Translations under genes and position numbers: made by a program
In this document: positions 18,439 through 26,030 of the stretch, in pieces
How the letters are laid out: each line of letters begins with the position of its first letter
Numbering within the stretch: position 1 is the first letter of the stretch
The notes under the pieces: generated by a model
Told to the model about the DNA's origin: nothing
Database searches by the model: none
What the model saw: the letters and a program-made list of their open reading frames with translations, nothing else
Assembly: GCA_963624605.1 (NCBI GenBank)
Contig: CAVFQD010000003.1
Span: forward strand, 1-64,000
Length of the DNA stretch: 64,000 nt
DNA from: Fimenecus sp963624605
GTDB lineage: Bacteria > Bacillota > Clostridia > Oscillospirales > Acutalibacteraceae
Direction: 5' to 3'

Positions 18439-19137
18439 TTAAACCTTTTCTTCCTTTTTTTCCTCGTGCTTTACGGTCTCGCCCGTATTTTCGTTGTCTG
18501 CGTTTGTAAGCACCTTGAACACGGTCATAAACATAATTTTTATATCAAGAAGCATCGACACATTGTTGACATACCAGACATTGAGCTCAATCCTTCTGTG
18601 CCACTCGACATCCTTTCTGCCGTTTACCTGCGCCCAACCCGTGATGCCCGGGCGCACCGCAAACATCATAAGCTGCTCTTTTGTGTACTCGTCTATATGC
18701 CACGGATGATAAGTAAGCGGCGGACGGGGTCCGACAAAGCTCATATCGCCGTTTAGAATATTGACAAGCTGCGGCAGCTCGTCAATACTTGTCGCACGGA
18801 TAAATCTGCCGACCTTTGTAACTCTCGAATCTCCCTTACCTGAATAGACTCCGCTTCCCGTTTTTTCCGCACCGACGCACATTGAACGGAATTTATATAT
18901 ATTGAAAACCTTGCCGTCCTTGCCGAGCCTCTGCTGTTTGAAAATCACGGACCCCTTGCTGTCAAGCTTTACGGCAAGCGAAACAATCGCAAAAACAGGG
19001 CTTAAAACTATCAGTGCAACAAGAGCAACAATGAAGTCGAAAAATCGTTTTATAAAGCGGTTGTAAACGCCCGTATAGTTATGTTTTTCGACATTTGTCG
19101 ATTTGCTTTTCAAAGGCAAAACACCCCAATTTCCCAT
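18439..19137 (-). CDS. Initiating undecaprenyl-phosphate sugar-phosphotransferase (PglC/WcaJ C-terminal type)
   Basis: The 232-residue protein has one hydrophobic segment near residues 32-58 followed by the bacterial sugar-transferase domain: QQRLGKDGKVFNIYKFRSM, STSIDELPQL-like (ATSIDELPQLVNIL), MSFVGPRPPL and RPGITGWAQVNGRKD. It is the short PglC type without the N-terminal multi-helix part. It transfers a sugar-1-phosphate to undecaprenyl phosphate and starts repeat-unit synthesis. It is the first gene after the promoter at 19158-19186. The ATG at 19137 lacks a clear ribosome-binding site. A TTG nine codons in, after GGGGTG, is an alternative start. The charged tail ends EEKKEEKV. Confidence 0.9.
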   Translation of the reverse strand: MGNWGVLPLKSKSTNVEKHNYTGVYNRFIKRFFDFIVALVALIVLSPVFAIVSLAVKLDSKGSVIFKQQRLGKDGKVFNIYKFRSMCVGAEKTGSGVYSGKGDSRVTKVGRFIRATSIDELPQLVNILNGDMSFVGPRPPLTYHPWHIDEYTKEQLMMFAVRPGITGWAQVNGRKDVEWHRRIELNVWYVNNVSMLLDIKIMFMTVFKVLTNADNENTGETVKHEEKKEEKV

Positions 19138-19157
19138 TATAGATACATACTATGAGT

Positions 19158-19186
19158 ATTATATATTCATACGCCCTAAAAGTCAA
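19158..19186 (-). promoter_or_regulatory. SigA-type promoter of the polysaccharide operon
   Basis: On the minus strand TTGACT (19186-19181) and TATAAT (19163-19158) are 17 bp apart. The first gene begins 21 bp after the -10 element, so the leader is very short. No second comparable promoter was seen within the 19-kb operon. Confidence 0.85.
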
Positions 19187-19220
19187 TGGAAATCATACGC
19201 TGTCAGGCAACAGGAAAGAT

Positions 19221-19260
19221 AAAAAGGCTGCAAAAGATTTACATCCTTTACAGCCTTTTT
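19221..19260. terminator. intrinsic terminator after the phage-like cassette
   Basis: AAAAAGGCTG (221-230 of this thousand) pairs with CAGCCTTTTT (251-260), with added A/T pairing inside. A T-run follows on the minus strand just after the holin stop codon. It separates the cassette from the polysaccharide promoter. Confidence 0.8.
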
Positions 19261-19262
19261 GC

Positions 19263-19508
19263 TTATTTGGATAACTGCTTGACTATCTGATTTCCGAACA
19301 CCGAAGCGCCGGATACAAGTACGCCCTGTATCACGGAATCAACGCTCACGCCCATTATGCCGAGCGTTCCGAGAACGCCGCAAGCAAGTATTATCAGCGG
19401 TATATACTTGTCGTTTATTTTTTCAAGATGCTTGATTACCATTCCTATGATATTGAGTACGGGAATTAAAATCAAAGCTTTCTCGGTAATATATCCCAGA
19501 ATTTCCAT
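19263..19508 (-). CDS. Phage-type holin
   Basis: This is an 81-residue protein with two hydrophobic segments (about residues 10-27 and 36-56) joined by a short charged loop, KHLEKINDKY, and a tail ending NQIVKQLSK. Size, topology and position directly after a muramidase gene fit the small phage holins (Phage_holin_5_2-like) that perforate the cytoplasmic membrane. GGGTGA lies well placed before the ATG. It is the last gene of the cassette. Holins are hard to identify by sequence alone, so context carries weight. Confidence 0.75.
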   Translation of the reverse strand: MEILGYITEKALILIPVLNIIGMVIKHLEKINDKYIPLIILACGVLGTLGIMGVSVDSVIQGVLVSGASVFGNQIVKQLSK

Positions 19509-19517
19509 TTATTCACC

Positions 19518-20396
19518 CTACCTTATATCCGATTTGCTTACAAAGCCGGTAACATTCTCGCCTATCGGCTTTTTAAGCGCCTTTTCGGGCGAGCTTGTAA
19601 CACGGTACCTGCCGTTTATTTCAATGCCGTCATAGATATAATAGGTTCCCGACTTCTTGGCTGCGGGCGTTTTTGCCGTAGCGGAAACATACAGCGGTGT
19701 GTTAGAAAGCGAAACCATCATTTTCGGCGAATACGTCTTCGCTGTGGTTGTCGGTGCAGGTGCAGGCGTAGGATCTGACGCCGAAAAGCCGTTGAGGCCT
19801 TTATTTTTCATAATCGAATAATAATCCTTATAGCTCTCGTCCATGTCGCTTCTGCCCGATATTCCGTCGATGCTTCCCTGCGAAGAATACTGCCAAATGC
19901 CGTAATTGCCGGCATAGGTCGCCTTTTCAGCCCACTGCGCAAGCCATGTATCGTACTTTTTCTTGCAGTCGTCGTCAATAAAATTGTCAAGCCAATATTT
20001 ATTGGCGTAAACGCAGACATAGTACCCCGCATTTTCGACGGTTTCGCAAAACGCCCTAATAACATCGGACACAAACTGCTTCCCCTTATCCGATTGCGAC
20101 TTCTCCTCGACATCAAAAGCCACAGGATATTCAAACTGTTTTCCGCTTATCCATTTAAGGAAGGTTTCAGCCTCTTTTTTTGCGTCGTCGGTGCTTTTGG
20201 CATAGGAGTAGTGATACGCTCCGACCTTAACTCCTGCCGCTTTGGCGTTTGCATAGTTTTCCTCAAAGCGTTCGTCCTTTTGGTTATCATATCTGCCGTA
20301 GCCTGCCCTGAGCATCGCAAAATCAATGCCTGCTCCCTTAACCTTCTGCCAATCTATCAAGCCCTGATGCTTTGATACATCGATACCCTTACTCAT
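19518..20396 (-). CDS. GH25 muramidase (phage endolysin type)
   Basis: This 292-residue protein starts SKGIDVSKHQG and has a GH25 lysozyme domain (residues ~3-195) with WQKVKGAGIDFAMLRAGYG, GAYHYSY and the acidic AFDVEE motif (D-x-E), then a linker rich in proline, alanine and threonine (~215-230) and an SH3-like C-terminal region (~235-292). It should cut the beta-1,4 bond of peptidoglycan. The longer ORF reaches 20507, but AAAGGA is nine bases before the ATG at 20396, which also gives the exact family N-terminus. There is no signal peptide, so export would depend on the holin next door. Confidence 0.92.
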   Translation of the reverse strand: MSKGIDVSKHQGLIDWQKVKGAGIDFAMLRAGYGRYDNQKDERFEENYANAKAAGVKVGAYHYSYAKSTDDAKKEAETFLKWISGKQFEYPVAFDVEEKSQSDKGKQFVSDVIRAFCETVENAGYYVCVYANKYWLDNFIDDDCKKKYDTWLAQWAEKATYAGNYGIWQYSSQGSIDGISGRSDMDESYKDYYSIMKNKGLNGFSASDPTPAPAPTTTAKTYSPKMMVSLSNTPLYVSATAKTPAAKKSGTYYIYDGIEINGRYRVTSSPEKALKKPIGENVTGFVSKSDIR

Positions 20397-20616
20397 AATA
20401 CTCATTCCTTTCAATCGTTGATATTCTTTGCTCGTGAGTCTTGACTCTCTCCTCAAGAAGAGGCACTCTATGAGCAAAATTGTTGTGCTTATCCACCTTT
20501 TTTTCAAGCTCGCGGATACGGTAATTCGTAAGCTTTGCGCTTGTCATAATTCCGCCGACCGTTCCTACGGCCGTTCCCAAAAATGAAAGAACCGCTATCC
20601 ATAACTCAGCGCTCAC
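20389..20616 (-). CDS. Small membrane/coiled-coil protein, XhlA-like
   Basis: This is 75 residues from a GTG start eight bases after GGAGG (an in-frame GTG at 20625 has no spacing to it). A hydrophobic N-terminal helix (LWIAVLSFLGTAVGTVGGI) is followed by a charged region, RELEKKVDKHNNFAHRVPLL, with heptad-like spacing to the end. Phage lysis-associated XhlA proteins have a related plan, with the order of helix and coil reversed in some members. Its coding end overlaps the muramidase start by 8 bp. The function is probably to assist the holin or anchor the lysis complex. Confidence 0.6.
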   Translation of the reverse strand: MSAELWIAVLSFLGTAVGTVGGIMTSAKLTNYRIRELEKKVDKHNNFAHRVPLLEERVKTHEQRISTIERNEYYE

Positions 20617-20803
20617 TGAACGCACCTCCCAAAACAGCCTTTGCGCTGTCTCTTACCTGAGCAAGAGATGTCACCGTGCTCAAGCCCTCCGCAAGAGAAA
20701 GAAGACCGTCCTTTGCCGCGGCTTCGCTGTCCGTCACAATTTCAAGCGCTGCTGTCTCCTGCTCCGTCATATCTCTGTATATACCGTTTTCAAAAGTTCT
20801 CAT
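20606..20803 (-). CDS. Small phage-type protein of unknown function
   Basis: This is a 65-residue acidic protein (RDMTEQETAALEIV, SLAEGLSTVTSLAQVRDS). Its ATG overlaps the stop of the fibre gene upstream (ATGA), and its end overlaps the next gene, so it is embedded in a coupled operon. I do not recognise a family. Small proteins at this place, between a tail fibre or baseplate gene and the lysis genes, are common in siphophages of Firmicutes. Predicted soluble and mostly helical. Confidence 0.6.
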   Translation of the reverse strand: MRTFENGIYRDMTEQETAALEIVTDSEAAAKDGLLSLAEGLSTVTSLAQVRDSAKAVLGGAFSER

Positions 20804-21972
20804 TTTCCGTACACCTCAATTACCGTGCCGACAGGGAATAATCTTGTATCGTCTCCGGTAGTGGTGACAGTGATTCCGTCAGCGCACAAATTCCCGTTTG
20901 ATAATTTTTTAAGATTCAACACATAACCCATATTGTCAGCCAAAGCGTCAACCATATATGCGGCGGTCGTAGCGACGGCATTGAGTCTTACCCCAGTTGT
21001 AAACTCCCAGCGATTGTTATTTATTCTCGCCGAAATCATTGCAATATGGTATTTGCCATCAGTTCCGCCGGCAATCGCCGTTCGGTTGTAAAACTGCGGA
21101 AGTTCGACATTTGCAACAGTATGCAGCTTCATACCAATATATGCAAACGACAACAGCCCCGTGCTTGCGGGAATAAAAAACGTAGCATATATTTCGCTGA
21201 GATTAAGTACGTTTCCGAGCATATCCTGTGTCAAGCTTATGGACTTTACAGCCTCTTCAAGCGTCATAGAATAAACAAGCTCTCCGCCATTCGCCGTTTT
21301 TTCGTCAATGTATTGCTTAACCGCTTTATTCTGTACGGGATTTTCCGATGTATCGGACATTTCGGCGTCAACCGTAACCGACGGACCCGTGTCTCCGCGA
21401 TCTCCCTTTTCGCCTTGATCGCCTTTCGGTCCCTGCTCGCCTGTATCGCCCTTGTCGCCCTTGTCGCCCTTTTCACCTTTTTCTCCCTGCGGACCTTGCT
21501 CGCCTGTATCGCCCTTGTCACCTTTATCGCCTTTATCCCCTTTGAAGTCGCCGTTTTTGACCGCTTCAAGCAGAGAATTTACCGAAAAATCGTATTCCTC
21601 TCTGAGGTTATCGTCAGCAGAGGCAATAACCGAAAAGCAGAGCTTTACCTCCTTGGCTTTTATTAGCTTTTCCGTTTCGTATGTATCGGCGTTTATTTCA
21701 ACCACATTGAAATAACAGAGCATATTCATACTTCTTGTAAGGCTTGCGGGCAGCGTGAAGCTGATTTTATTGTTTTCGTCGTGCGTAAGATACTGCGTTC
21801 TTACGGTTCCCGTGGGAAGCACAAAGTCGATGTAATACCTGTATGAGTTTGAAATGTATTCCTGTGCTATCTCAAACACGAGGTCGGTCGCATTATGCTC
21901 GTACATAATTCCCGCATTGTATATCTCCTCCGACAAGGAGCCGTCAACCGTTACGGTTACTGTTTTATTCAT
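20800..21972 (-). CDS. BppU-like baseplate/fibre protein with collagen-like shaft
   Basis: This 390-residue protein has three parts. Residues ~1-125 (VTVDGSLSEEIYNAGIMYEHN and FVLPTGTVRTQYL) resemble the N-terminal domain of phage baseplate upper protein BppU. Residues ~140-195 contain about 18 uninterrupted Gly-X-Y triplets rich in GDK, GEK, GDT and GEQ. The rest (~200-390) is a novel-looking globular tip with no cysteine. It probably forms a trimeric fibre. ATG at 21972 follows GGGGAG by eight bases; a TTG two codons earlier is too close. The collagen section is also a DNA repeat (see repeat entry). It is the second gene of the cassette. Confidence 0.75.
   Translation of the reverse strand: MNKTVTVTVDGSLSEEIYNAGIMYEHNATDLVFEIAQEYISNSYRYYIDFVLPTGTVRTQYLTHDENNKISFTLPASLTRSMNMLCYFNVVEINADTYETEKLIKAKEVKLCFSVIASADDNLREEYDFSVNSLLEAVKNGDFKGDKGDKGDKGDTGEQGPQGEKGEKGDKGDKGDTGEQGPKGDQGEKGDRGDTGPSVTVDAEMSDTSENPVQNKAVKQYIDEKTANGGELVYSMTLEEAVKSISLTQDMLGNVLNLSEIYATFFIPASTGLLSFAYIGMKLHTVANVELPQFYNRTAIAGGTDGKYHIAMISARINNNRWEFTTGVRLNAVATTAAYMVDALADNMGYVLNLKKLSNGNLCADGITVTTTGDDTRLFPVGTVIEVYGK
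21415..21547. repeat. internal DNA repeat encoding the Gly-X-Y shaft
   Basis: Near-identical stretches such as GCTCGCCTGTATCGCCCTTG occur about 63 bp apart within a tract of 9-bp-phased units. It codes for the collagen-like triplets of the fibre protein and could expand or contract by slippage or recombination. Confidence 0.75.
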
Positions 21973-21974
21973 AT

Positions 21975-22370
21975 TCAATTCTCCCCGTTTATATTTTTTA
22001 ATATTCCGTCAAAATTTTTCGGCAGGTCAACAAGAGAAAAGCCGCACAGATATGCATATTTGAGCACCGAATAAAGCTTATCGGTAGCCGACTTGAGTGT
22101 CTTGTATATCTGCTGACGGGAAACGCCGTGTTTTTCGGAAATATCATTTATTTTCATATTTTCAATATATCTCTCGCACACAACCTCCCTTTGAAAAACG
22201 GTCAGCTCGGACTCCACTGCCGCCGAAAAGATTTTTTTGAGAGTATTTTTTCTCGTTGTCATAATGTATCTCGGAATTTTCCTTGTATCGTCTTCGGACA
22301 TAAATTCAAATTTTTCGGACAAAAATCTGTACTCGTCCGCGTCAATTCCTACAATATCCCGTGTATTCAT
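21975..22370 (-). CDS. Small sigma-region-4-like regulator
   Basis: This is 131 residues from the ATG at 22370, which has GGAGG six bases upstream; the ORF is open further but only this start has a ribosome-binding site. The C-terminal half contains LTVFQREVVCERYIEN and a helix-turn-helix, INDISEKHGVSRQQIYKTLK, typical of sigma-70 region 4 or of phage late-gene regulators. Regions 2 and 3 of a complete sigma factor are missing. It is the first gene of the cassette, so it may activate or autoregulate it. Overlap with the fibre gene start is minimal (2-bp gap). Confidence 0.75.
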   Translation of the reverse strand: MNTRDIVGIDADEYRFLSEKFEFMSEDDTRKIPRYIMTTRKNTLKKIFSAAVESELTVFQREVVCERYIENMKINDISEKHGVSRQQIYKTLKSATDKLYSVLKYAYLCGFSLVDLPKNFDGILKNINGEN

Positions 22371-22397
22371 TTTCCACCTCCCGAAGCTCCGTAAATT

Positions 22398-22440
22398 AAA
22401 ACAACACCTAACAACCCCGAGGGGTCGCAGGTGTCGTTTT
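22398..22440. terminator. terminator-like hairpin in the leader of the phage-like cassette
   Basis: ACACCT (404-409) pairs with AGGTGT (429-434), flanked by AAAAC/GTTTT and with CCCC/GGGG inside; T-rich sequence follows on both strands. On the minus strand it lies between the promoter at 22468-22496 and the first gene, so it may act as an attenuator. Confidence 0.6.
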
Positions 22441-22459
22441 TTGTTGCGTTGTTCACTCG

Positions 22460-22485
22460 CACTGTTTATTTTAGACGATACAGTG
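22460..22485. promoter_or_regulatory. operator-like dyad over the cassette promoter
   Basis: CACTGT (22460-22465) and ACAGTG (22480-22485) form a perfect six-base dyad with 14 bp between. It brackets the -10 element of the cassette promoter. A repressor bound here would block transcription. Confidence 0.45.
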
Positions 22486-22496
22486 TTACTTGTCAA
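22468..22496 (-). promoter_or_regulatory. SigA-type promoter of the phage-like cassette
   Basis: On the minus strand a consensus TTGACA (22496-22491) and TAAAAT (22473-22468) are separated by 17 bp. It directs the regulator, fibre, muramidase and holin genes. Confidence 0.85.
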
Positions 22497-22505
22497 CACA
22501 AAAAT

Positions 22506-22532
22506 AAGACCGACTGAAATTCAGCCGGTCTT
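22506..22532. terminator. intrinsic terminator
   Basis: AAGACCGACTGA pairs with TCAGCCGGTCTT around AATT with one mismatch. ATTTTTGTG follows on the minus strand, after the DUF1667 gene. It isolates the oxidoreductase operon from the phage-like cassette. Confidence 0.8.
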
Positions 22533-22552
22533 ACTGATTTTATAATATTGAA

Positions 22553-22912
22553 TTAAACCTCGTTGGTCGCAACAATATCAATTCCCGTACCGAGAATATT
22601 TTTAACCGCAACATCGCCGAAATGAACGGGGGCTTTAAGCGTTACCTTATTAACCTCTTTCATTGCGTCAAAAAGCATTTCCTTCGGAATGGGGGAAGCC
22701 GATTTTACGGGGACAACGGGAAGTCTGCCGCCCTCAACCTTAACGGTGGAGGTAAGCATCCTTTCGGGATGTGTACATTCCTGACGGGCATATCTGTCGC
22801 CTCTCGGACAGGTGTTACCCGTTACGGAAATAACCTCGTTGTTGTCGTCAAGTTCAACCGTTATAGCGCAGCCCATAGGGCAGGATACGCAAACCATTTC
22901 TCTCTTTGTCAT
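22553..22912 (-). CDS. DUF1667 domain protein
   Basis: This 119-residue protein has an N-terminal cysteine motif, CVSCPMGCAITV, and NTCPRGDRYARQECTHPERMLTSTV, which are the signature of DUF1667. These proteins accompany anaerobic glycerol-3-phosphate-dehydrogenase-like flavoproteins in Clostridia and probably carry or deliver an iron-sulfur centre for electron transfer. Four cysteines in the N-terminal half (CxxC, C, and a later C) could bind a cluster. It is the last gene of a three-gene set, 3 bp after the FAD enzyme, and is followed by a terminator. Confidence 0.9.
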   Translation of the reverse strand: MTKREMVCVSCPMGCAITVELDDNNEVISVTGNTCPRGDRYARQECTHPERMLTSTVKVEGGRLPVVPVKSASPIPKEMLFDAMKEVNKVTLKAPVHFGDVAVKNILGTGIDIVATNEV

Positions 22913-22915
22913 AAT

Positions 22916-24172
22916 TTACGCCTCCTCAACTGTTACTGTAATCGTGCTGTCGGCAGGAAGAGATTTTACCGTATCGAGCTTGATAAGAACATTCTCCATC
23001 TCACCGGGAGCCATTTTCTTTTTATTCTTCGACATTATAATCTCATCACCGCATTTGACAACAAGCTTAACATTCTTAAACACCTTGCCGACACGGAAAT
23101 AGAGCTTAACATCCTTGTCGGTCTCTTTGTTAATTCTCTGCGGTACAATATAGCGCACGCCGTTCGTACCCTCGGTTTTGATGCAATTGCCCGACTTTTT
23201 CTCGCCCTTTATGAACTTAGCCGCGCCCTCGCCTGCTATCCGGCTTTCCTCGGTAACATAATCGACAAGGTCGTGAACCTGCAAAACATTGCCGCAGGCA
23301 AATACACCCTTGTGGAGAGTTTCCCTGTACTCGTCAACAGACGGACCGTTGGTAATGCGGTCAAGCTCGATTCCCGCATTCTTTGAAAGCTCGTTTTCGG
23401 GGATAAGTCCGACGGAAAGCATCAAAGTGTCGCACGGGATATATTCCTCCGTACCGGGGATGGGCTTCAAGTGCTCGTCAACATTTGCAACCGTAACGCC
23501 CTCAAGCCTGTCCTTACCGTGTGTCGAAACAACCGTGCAGGAAAGACGAAGCGGGATACCGAAGTCCTCAAGGCACTGTACGATATTTCTTGTAAGACCG
23601 CCCGAGTAAGGCATAAGCTCGCAAACAGCCTTGACCTTTGCGCCCTCAAGGGTCATTCTTCTTGCCATAATAAGACCTATATCGCCCGAGCCGAGGATAA
23701 CCACAGTTTTACCGGGCATATATCCGTCTATGTTTACATATTTCTGAGCCGTACCTGCGGTCATAATACCCGAAGAACGGCTTCCTGCGATTGAAAGCGC
23801 ACCTCTCGGTCTCTCACGGCAGCCCATAGCAAGCACGATAGCCTTTGCCTTGATTGTGAGAAGTCCGTCCTCCTTATTGCAGGCTGTGACGACATTGTCG
23901 TCAGATATATCGAGAACCATTGTGTCCACCTTGACATCAATATCCGTTTCCGATACCTGCTTTATAAATCTTCCCGCATATTCGGGACCCGAGAGCTCCT
24001 CTCCGAAATAATGGAGACCGAAGCCTGTGTGGATACACTGTTCGAGAATACCGCCGAGTGTGTCCGCCCTCTCGAGAATGATAATTTTTTCAATACCCTC
24101 TTCGTGAGCCTTGAGCGCCGCCGCCATACCTGCGGGACCGCCGCCGACTACCGCCAAATCATAATTAAGCAC
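22916..24172 (-). CDS. FAD-dependent NAD(P)-disulfide-type oxidoreductase (GlpB-position partner)
   Basis: This is 418 residues from a GTG start eight bases after AGG. It has two Rossmann motifs, DLAVVGGGPAGMAAALKA at the N-terminus and TVVILGSGDIGLIMARRM near residue 160, and an ACGNVLQVHDLVDYV FAD segment near residue 305. A C-terminal ~90-residue beta-rich tail follows. In Clostridia it sits between the GlpA-like flavoprotein and DUF1667 and is thought to pass electrons from glycerol 3-phosphate to an unidentified acceptor. The gene ORF reaches 24238, overlapping its neighbour, but the internal GTG is better supported. Confidence 0.85.
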   Translation of the reverse strand: MLNYDLAVVGGGPAGMAAALKAHEEGIEKIIILERADTLGGILEQCIHTGFGLHYFGEELSGPEYAGRFIKQVSETDIDVKVDTMVLDISDDNVVTACNKEDGLLTIKAKAIVLAMGCRERPRGALSIAGSRSSGIMTAGTAQKYVNIDGYMPGKTVVILGSGDIGLIMARRMTLEGAKVKAVCELMPYSGGLTRNIVQCLEDFGIPLRLSCTVVSTHGKDRLEGVTVANVDEHLKPIPGTEEYIPCDTLMLSVGLIPENELSKNAGIELDRITNGPSVDEYRETLHKGVFACGNVLQVHDLVDYVTEESRIAGEGAAKFIKGEKKSGNCIKTEGTNGVRYIVPQRINKETDKDVKLYFRVGKVFKNVKLVVKCGDEIIMSKNKKKMAPGEMENVLIKLDTVKSLPADSTITVTVEEA

Positions 24173-24182
24173 TTTACACACC

Positions 24183-25613
24183 TCACTTCGTTCTCTCGAA
24201 AATAATCTTGGAATTGCCGCCGAATTTTGTGATTTCATTCATCGGAACTCCGAGCTCTTTTGCAAGCAATTCGACAACCTTGCTGCCGCAGAAGCCGCCC
24301 TGGCATCTGCCCATACCGGCTCTTGTTCTCCTCTTGACGCCGTCAACATCCCTCGCACCTGCGGGAGCGTGAATTGCGTCGAGGATTTCACCCTCGGTTA
24401 TCGTTTCGCAACGGCAAATAATTCTGCCGTATGCGGGGTTCTCCTTGATAAGAGCCTCTCTCTCCTCCTTCGACATATGTCTGAAGCGGACGGGAGCCTT
24501 TCTTGTCATTGTGTACTGTGCCTTTTCCTTTGCGTCAAGCTTTTCAAGCAAGAGCTCCTCAACATACTTTGCGATAGCGGGAGCTGCCGAAAGTCCGGGA
24601 GACTCAATGCCAGCGCAATTGATAAACTTGTCACTCTTATCGGAATAGCCGATTATAAAGTCGTCCGTTACCGGATGCGCGCGAACGCCTGCGAACGAGG
24701 TTATGGCACCTCTGAGGTTTATTGACTTAACGCTCTTGAGAGCCTTTGAAACGACAAATTCAAGTCCCTCGGGAGTTGTGTCGGTATCGTCCTTGTCGGG
24801 CTCGTCCGTTGCGGAGGGACCGATAAGCAGGTTTCCGTCAACCGTCGGCGTAACAAGAACGCCCTTACCCATCTTGTTCGGGCACTGGAATATCGTATGG
24901 TTTGCAAGATAGCCGAACGATTTATCGAGAAGATAATATTCGCCCTTTCTCGCAACAAGCTCTATGCTGTCGTCGCCTATCATAGCCGCAACCTCATCCG
25001 AATGGTTGCCTGCGGCGTTGATTATGTACTCCGCCTCGATATTGCCGAGGGTCGTGTCAAGACCGTAAACGCCGTTTCCCTTTTTGATTGCCTTGACTTC
25101 GCAGTTCCTGAGGAATTCGACTCCGTTTGTAACCGCTACCTCAGTAGCCGCAATAGTCAGCTCATACGGACAGACAATACCCGCAGAATTTGAAAGAAGA
25201 GCGCCTACTACCTCTTCGGAAACATAAGGCTCAAGCTCTCTTACCTTTGCGCCGTCGATAATTTCAAGGTCGGGAACGCCGTTTTTGATACCTCTGTCAT
25301 AGAGCTCCTTAACATGCTCCATTTCCTCATCGGAAAAGGCAAGAACAAGCGAGCCGTTGTTCCTGTAAGGCACATTAAGCTCCTTACAAACCTCGGGCAT
25401 CAATTCCGTTCCTTTCACATTGAGTTTTGCTTTCATCGTTCCCGGCATAGCGTCAAAGCCGCCGTGAACAATAGCGCTGTTAGCTTTTGTAGTACCCATT
25501 GCCACATCATTACATCTTTCGAGCAAAGCGACCTTAATGTCGTACTTCGACAGTTCTCTTGAAATGAGAGCGCCGACTACGCCCGAGCCGATGACTGCAA
25601 CATCGTACTTCAT
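24183..25613 (-). CDS. GlpA-like FAD-dependent dehydrogenase with C-terminal [2Fe-2S] BFD domain
   Basis: This is 476 residues: KYDVAVIGSGVVGALISREL binds FAD, NSAIVHGGFDAMPGT is the DAO-family active-site stretch, and a BFD-like domain begins near residue 395 with IICRCETITEGEI and GRCQGGFCGSKV, giving the CxC...CxxxxC ligands for a [2Fe-2S] cluster. This matches the anaerobic glycerol-3-phosphate dehydrogenase family, oxidising G3P to dihydroxyacetone phosphate. ATG at 25613 follows AAGGGG by eight bases. The usual glycerol kinase and facilitator genes are not beside it here, so another 2-hydroxyacid substrate remains possible. Confidence 0.87.
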   Translation of the reverse strand: MKYDVAVIGSGVVGALISRELSKYDIKVALLERCNDVAMGTTKANSAIVHGGFDAMPGTMKAKLNVKGTELMPEVCKELNVPYRNNGSLVLAFSDEEMEHVKELYDRGIKNGVPDLEIIDGAKVRELEPYVSEEVVGALLSNSAGIVCPYELTIAATEVAVTNGVEFLRNCEVKAIKKGNGVYGLDTTLGNIEAEYIINAAGNHSDEVAAMIGDDSIELVARKGEYYLLDKSFGYLANHTIFQCPNKMGKGVLVTPTVDGNLLIGPSATDEPDKDDTDTTPEGLEFVVSKALKSVKSINLRGAITSFAGVRAHPVTDDFIIGYSDKSDKFINCAGIESPGLSAAPAIAKYVEELLLEKLDAKEKAQYTMTRKAPVRFRHMSKEEREALIKENPAYGRIICRCETITEGEILDAIHAPAGARDVDGVKRRTRAGMGRCQGGFCGSKVVELLAKELGVPMNEITKFGGNSKIIFERTK

Positions 25614-25640
25614 AAACCTCACCCCTTATAGAAATATATG

Positions 25641-26018
25641 TTAATCAATATTTTGACCTGCAAAATCATCCTTCTCCTGCTTTTCCACAATTACCATACC
25701 GCTGTTGCCGCCCGTTTTGGAAAAAGCGTCGGAGATTTTTGAGTTTAAGTCGAGGAACTTATCACGGAGCGGAAATGTGTCCTGATAATATTCCTCAAAT
25801 TCCGAAAAATACTTACCGTCGAACACGGCGGAAAGCGTAAATTTCGGTTTTTGCTTCAGCGTTCTGTTCTCCCTTTGGGATACCATTGGGTCGGTGTCAA
25901 ACGCACTTACGAGGAAGAGCGTTATTATCACACCGACGAACGCAAGAATTATGAAAAATGCGCCCGACTTGTTCGGGACAACATTCTTTTTCATCAGTTT
26001 TTTTCTGTACCGAGTCAT
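25641..26018 (-). CDS. Truncated DHHW/AlgX-like protein, N-terminal part only
   Basis: This 125-residue protein has one membrane anchor (GAFFIILAFVGVIITLFLV) and then SQRENRTLKQKPKF, FDGKYFSEFEEYYQDTFPLRD, the signature opening of DHHW/AlgX/AlgJ-like proteins that partner MBOAT acyltransferases. Family members continue for ~250 more residues with the catalytic DHHW-type motif. Here a stop codon ends the frame after QNID, and only ~27 bp separate it from the next gene. It follows the MBOAT gene by 12 bp with a good GGAGA site, so it is translated but presumably lacks acetyl-transfer catalysis. Confidence 0.7.
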   Translation of the reverse strand: MTRYRKKLMKKNVVPNKSGAFFIILAFVGVIITLFLVSAFDTDPMVSQRENRTLKQKPKFTLSAVFDGKYFSEFEEYYQDTFPLRDKFLDLNSKISDAFSKTGGNSGMVIVEKQEKDDFAGQNID

Positions 26019-26030
26019 TTATATTCTCCG

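Noticed and set aside
21415..21547. Possible CRISPR or minisatellite
   Set aside because: The regular repeats are in frame and encode Gly-X-Y collagen triplets; spacing is 9 bp-phased, not repeat-spacer.
19263..22499. Complete prophage
   Set aside because: No integrase, terminase, portal, capsid, tail tube, repressor or attachment-site duplication could be seen; only a lysis and fibre module.
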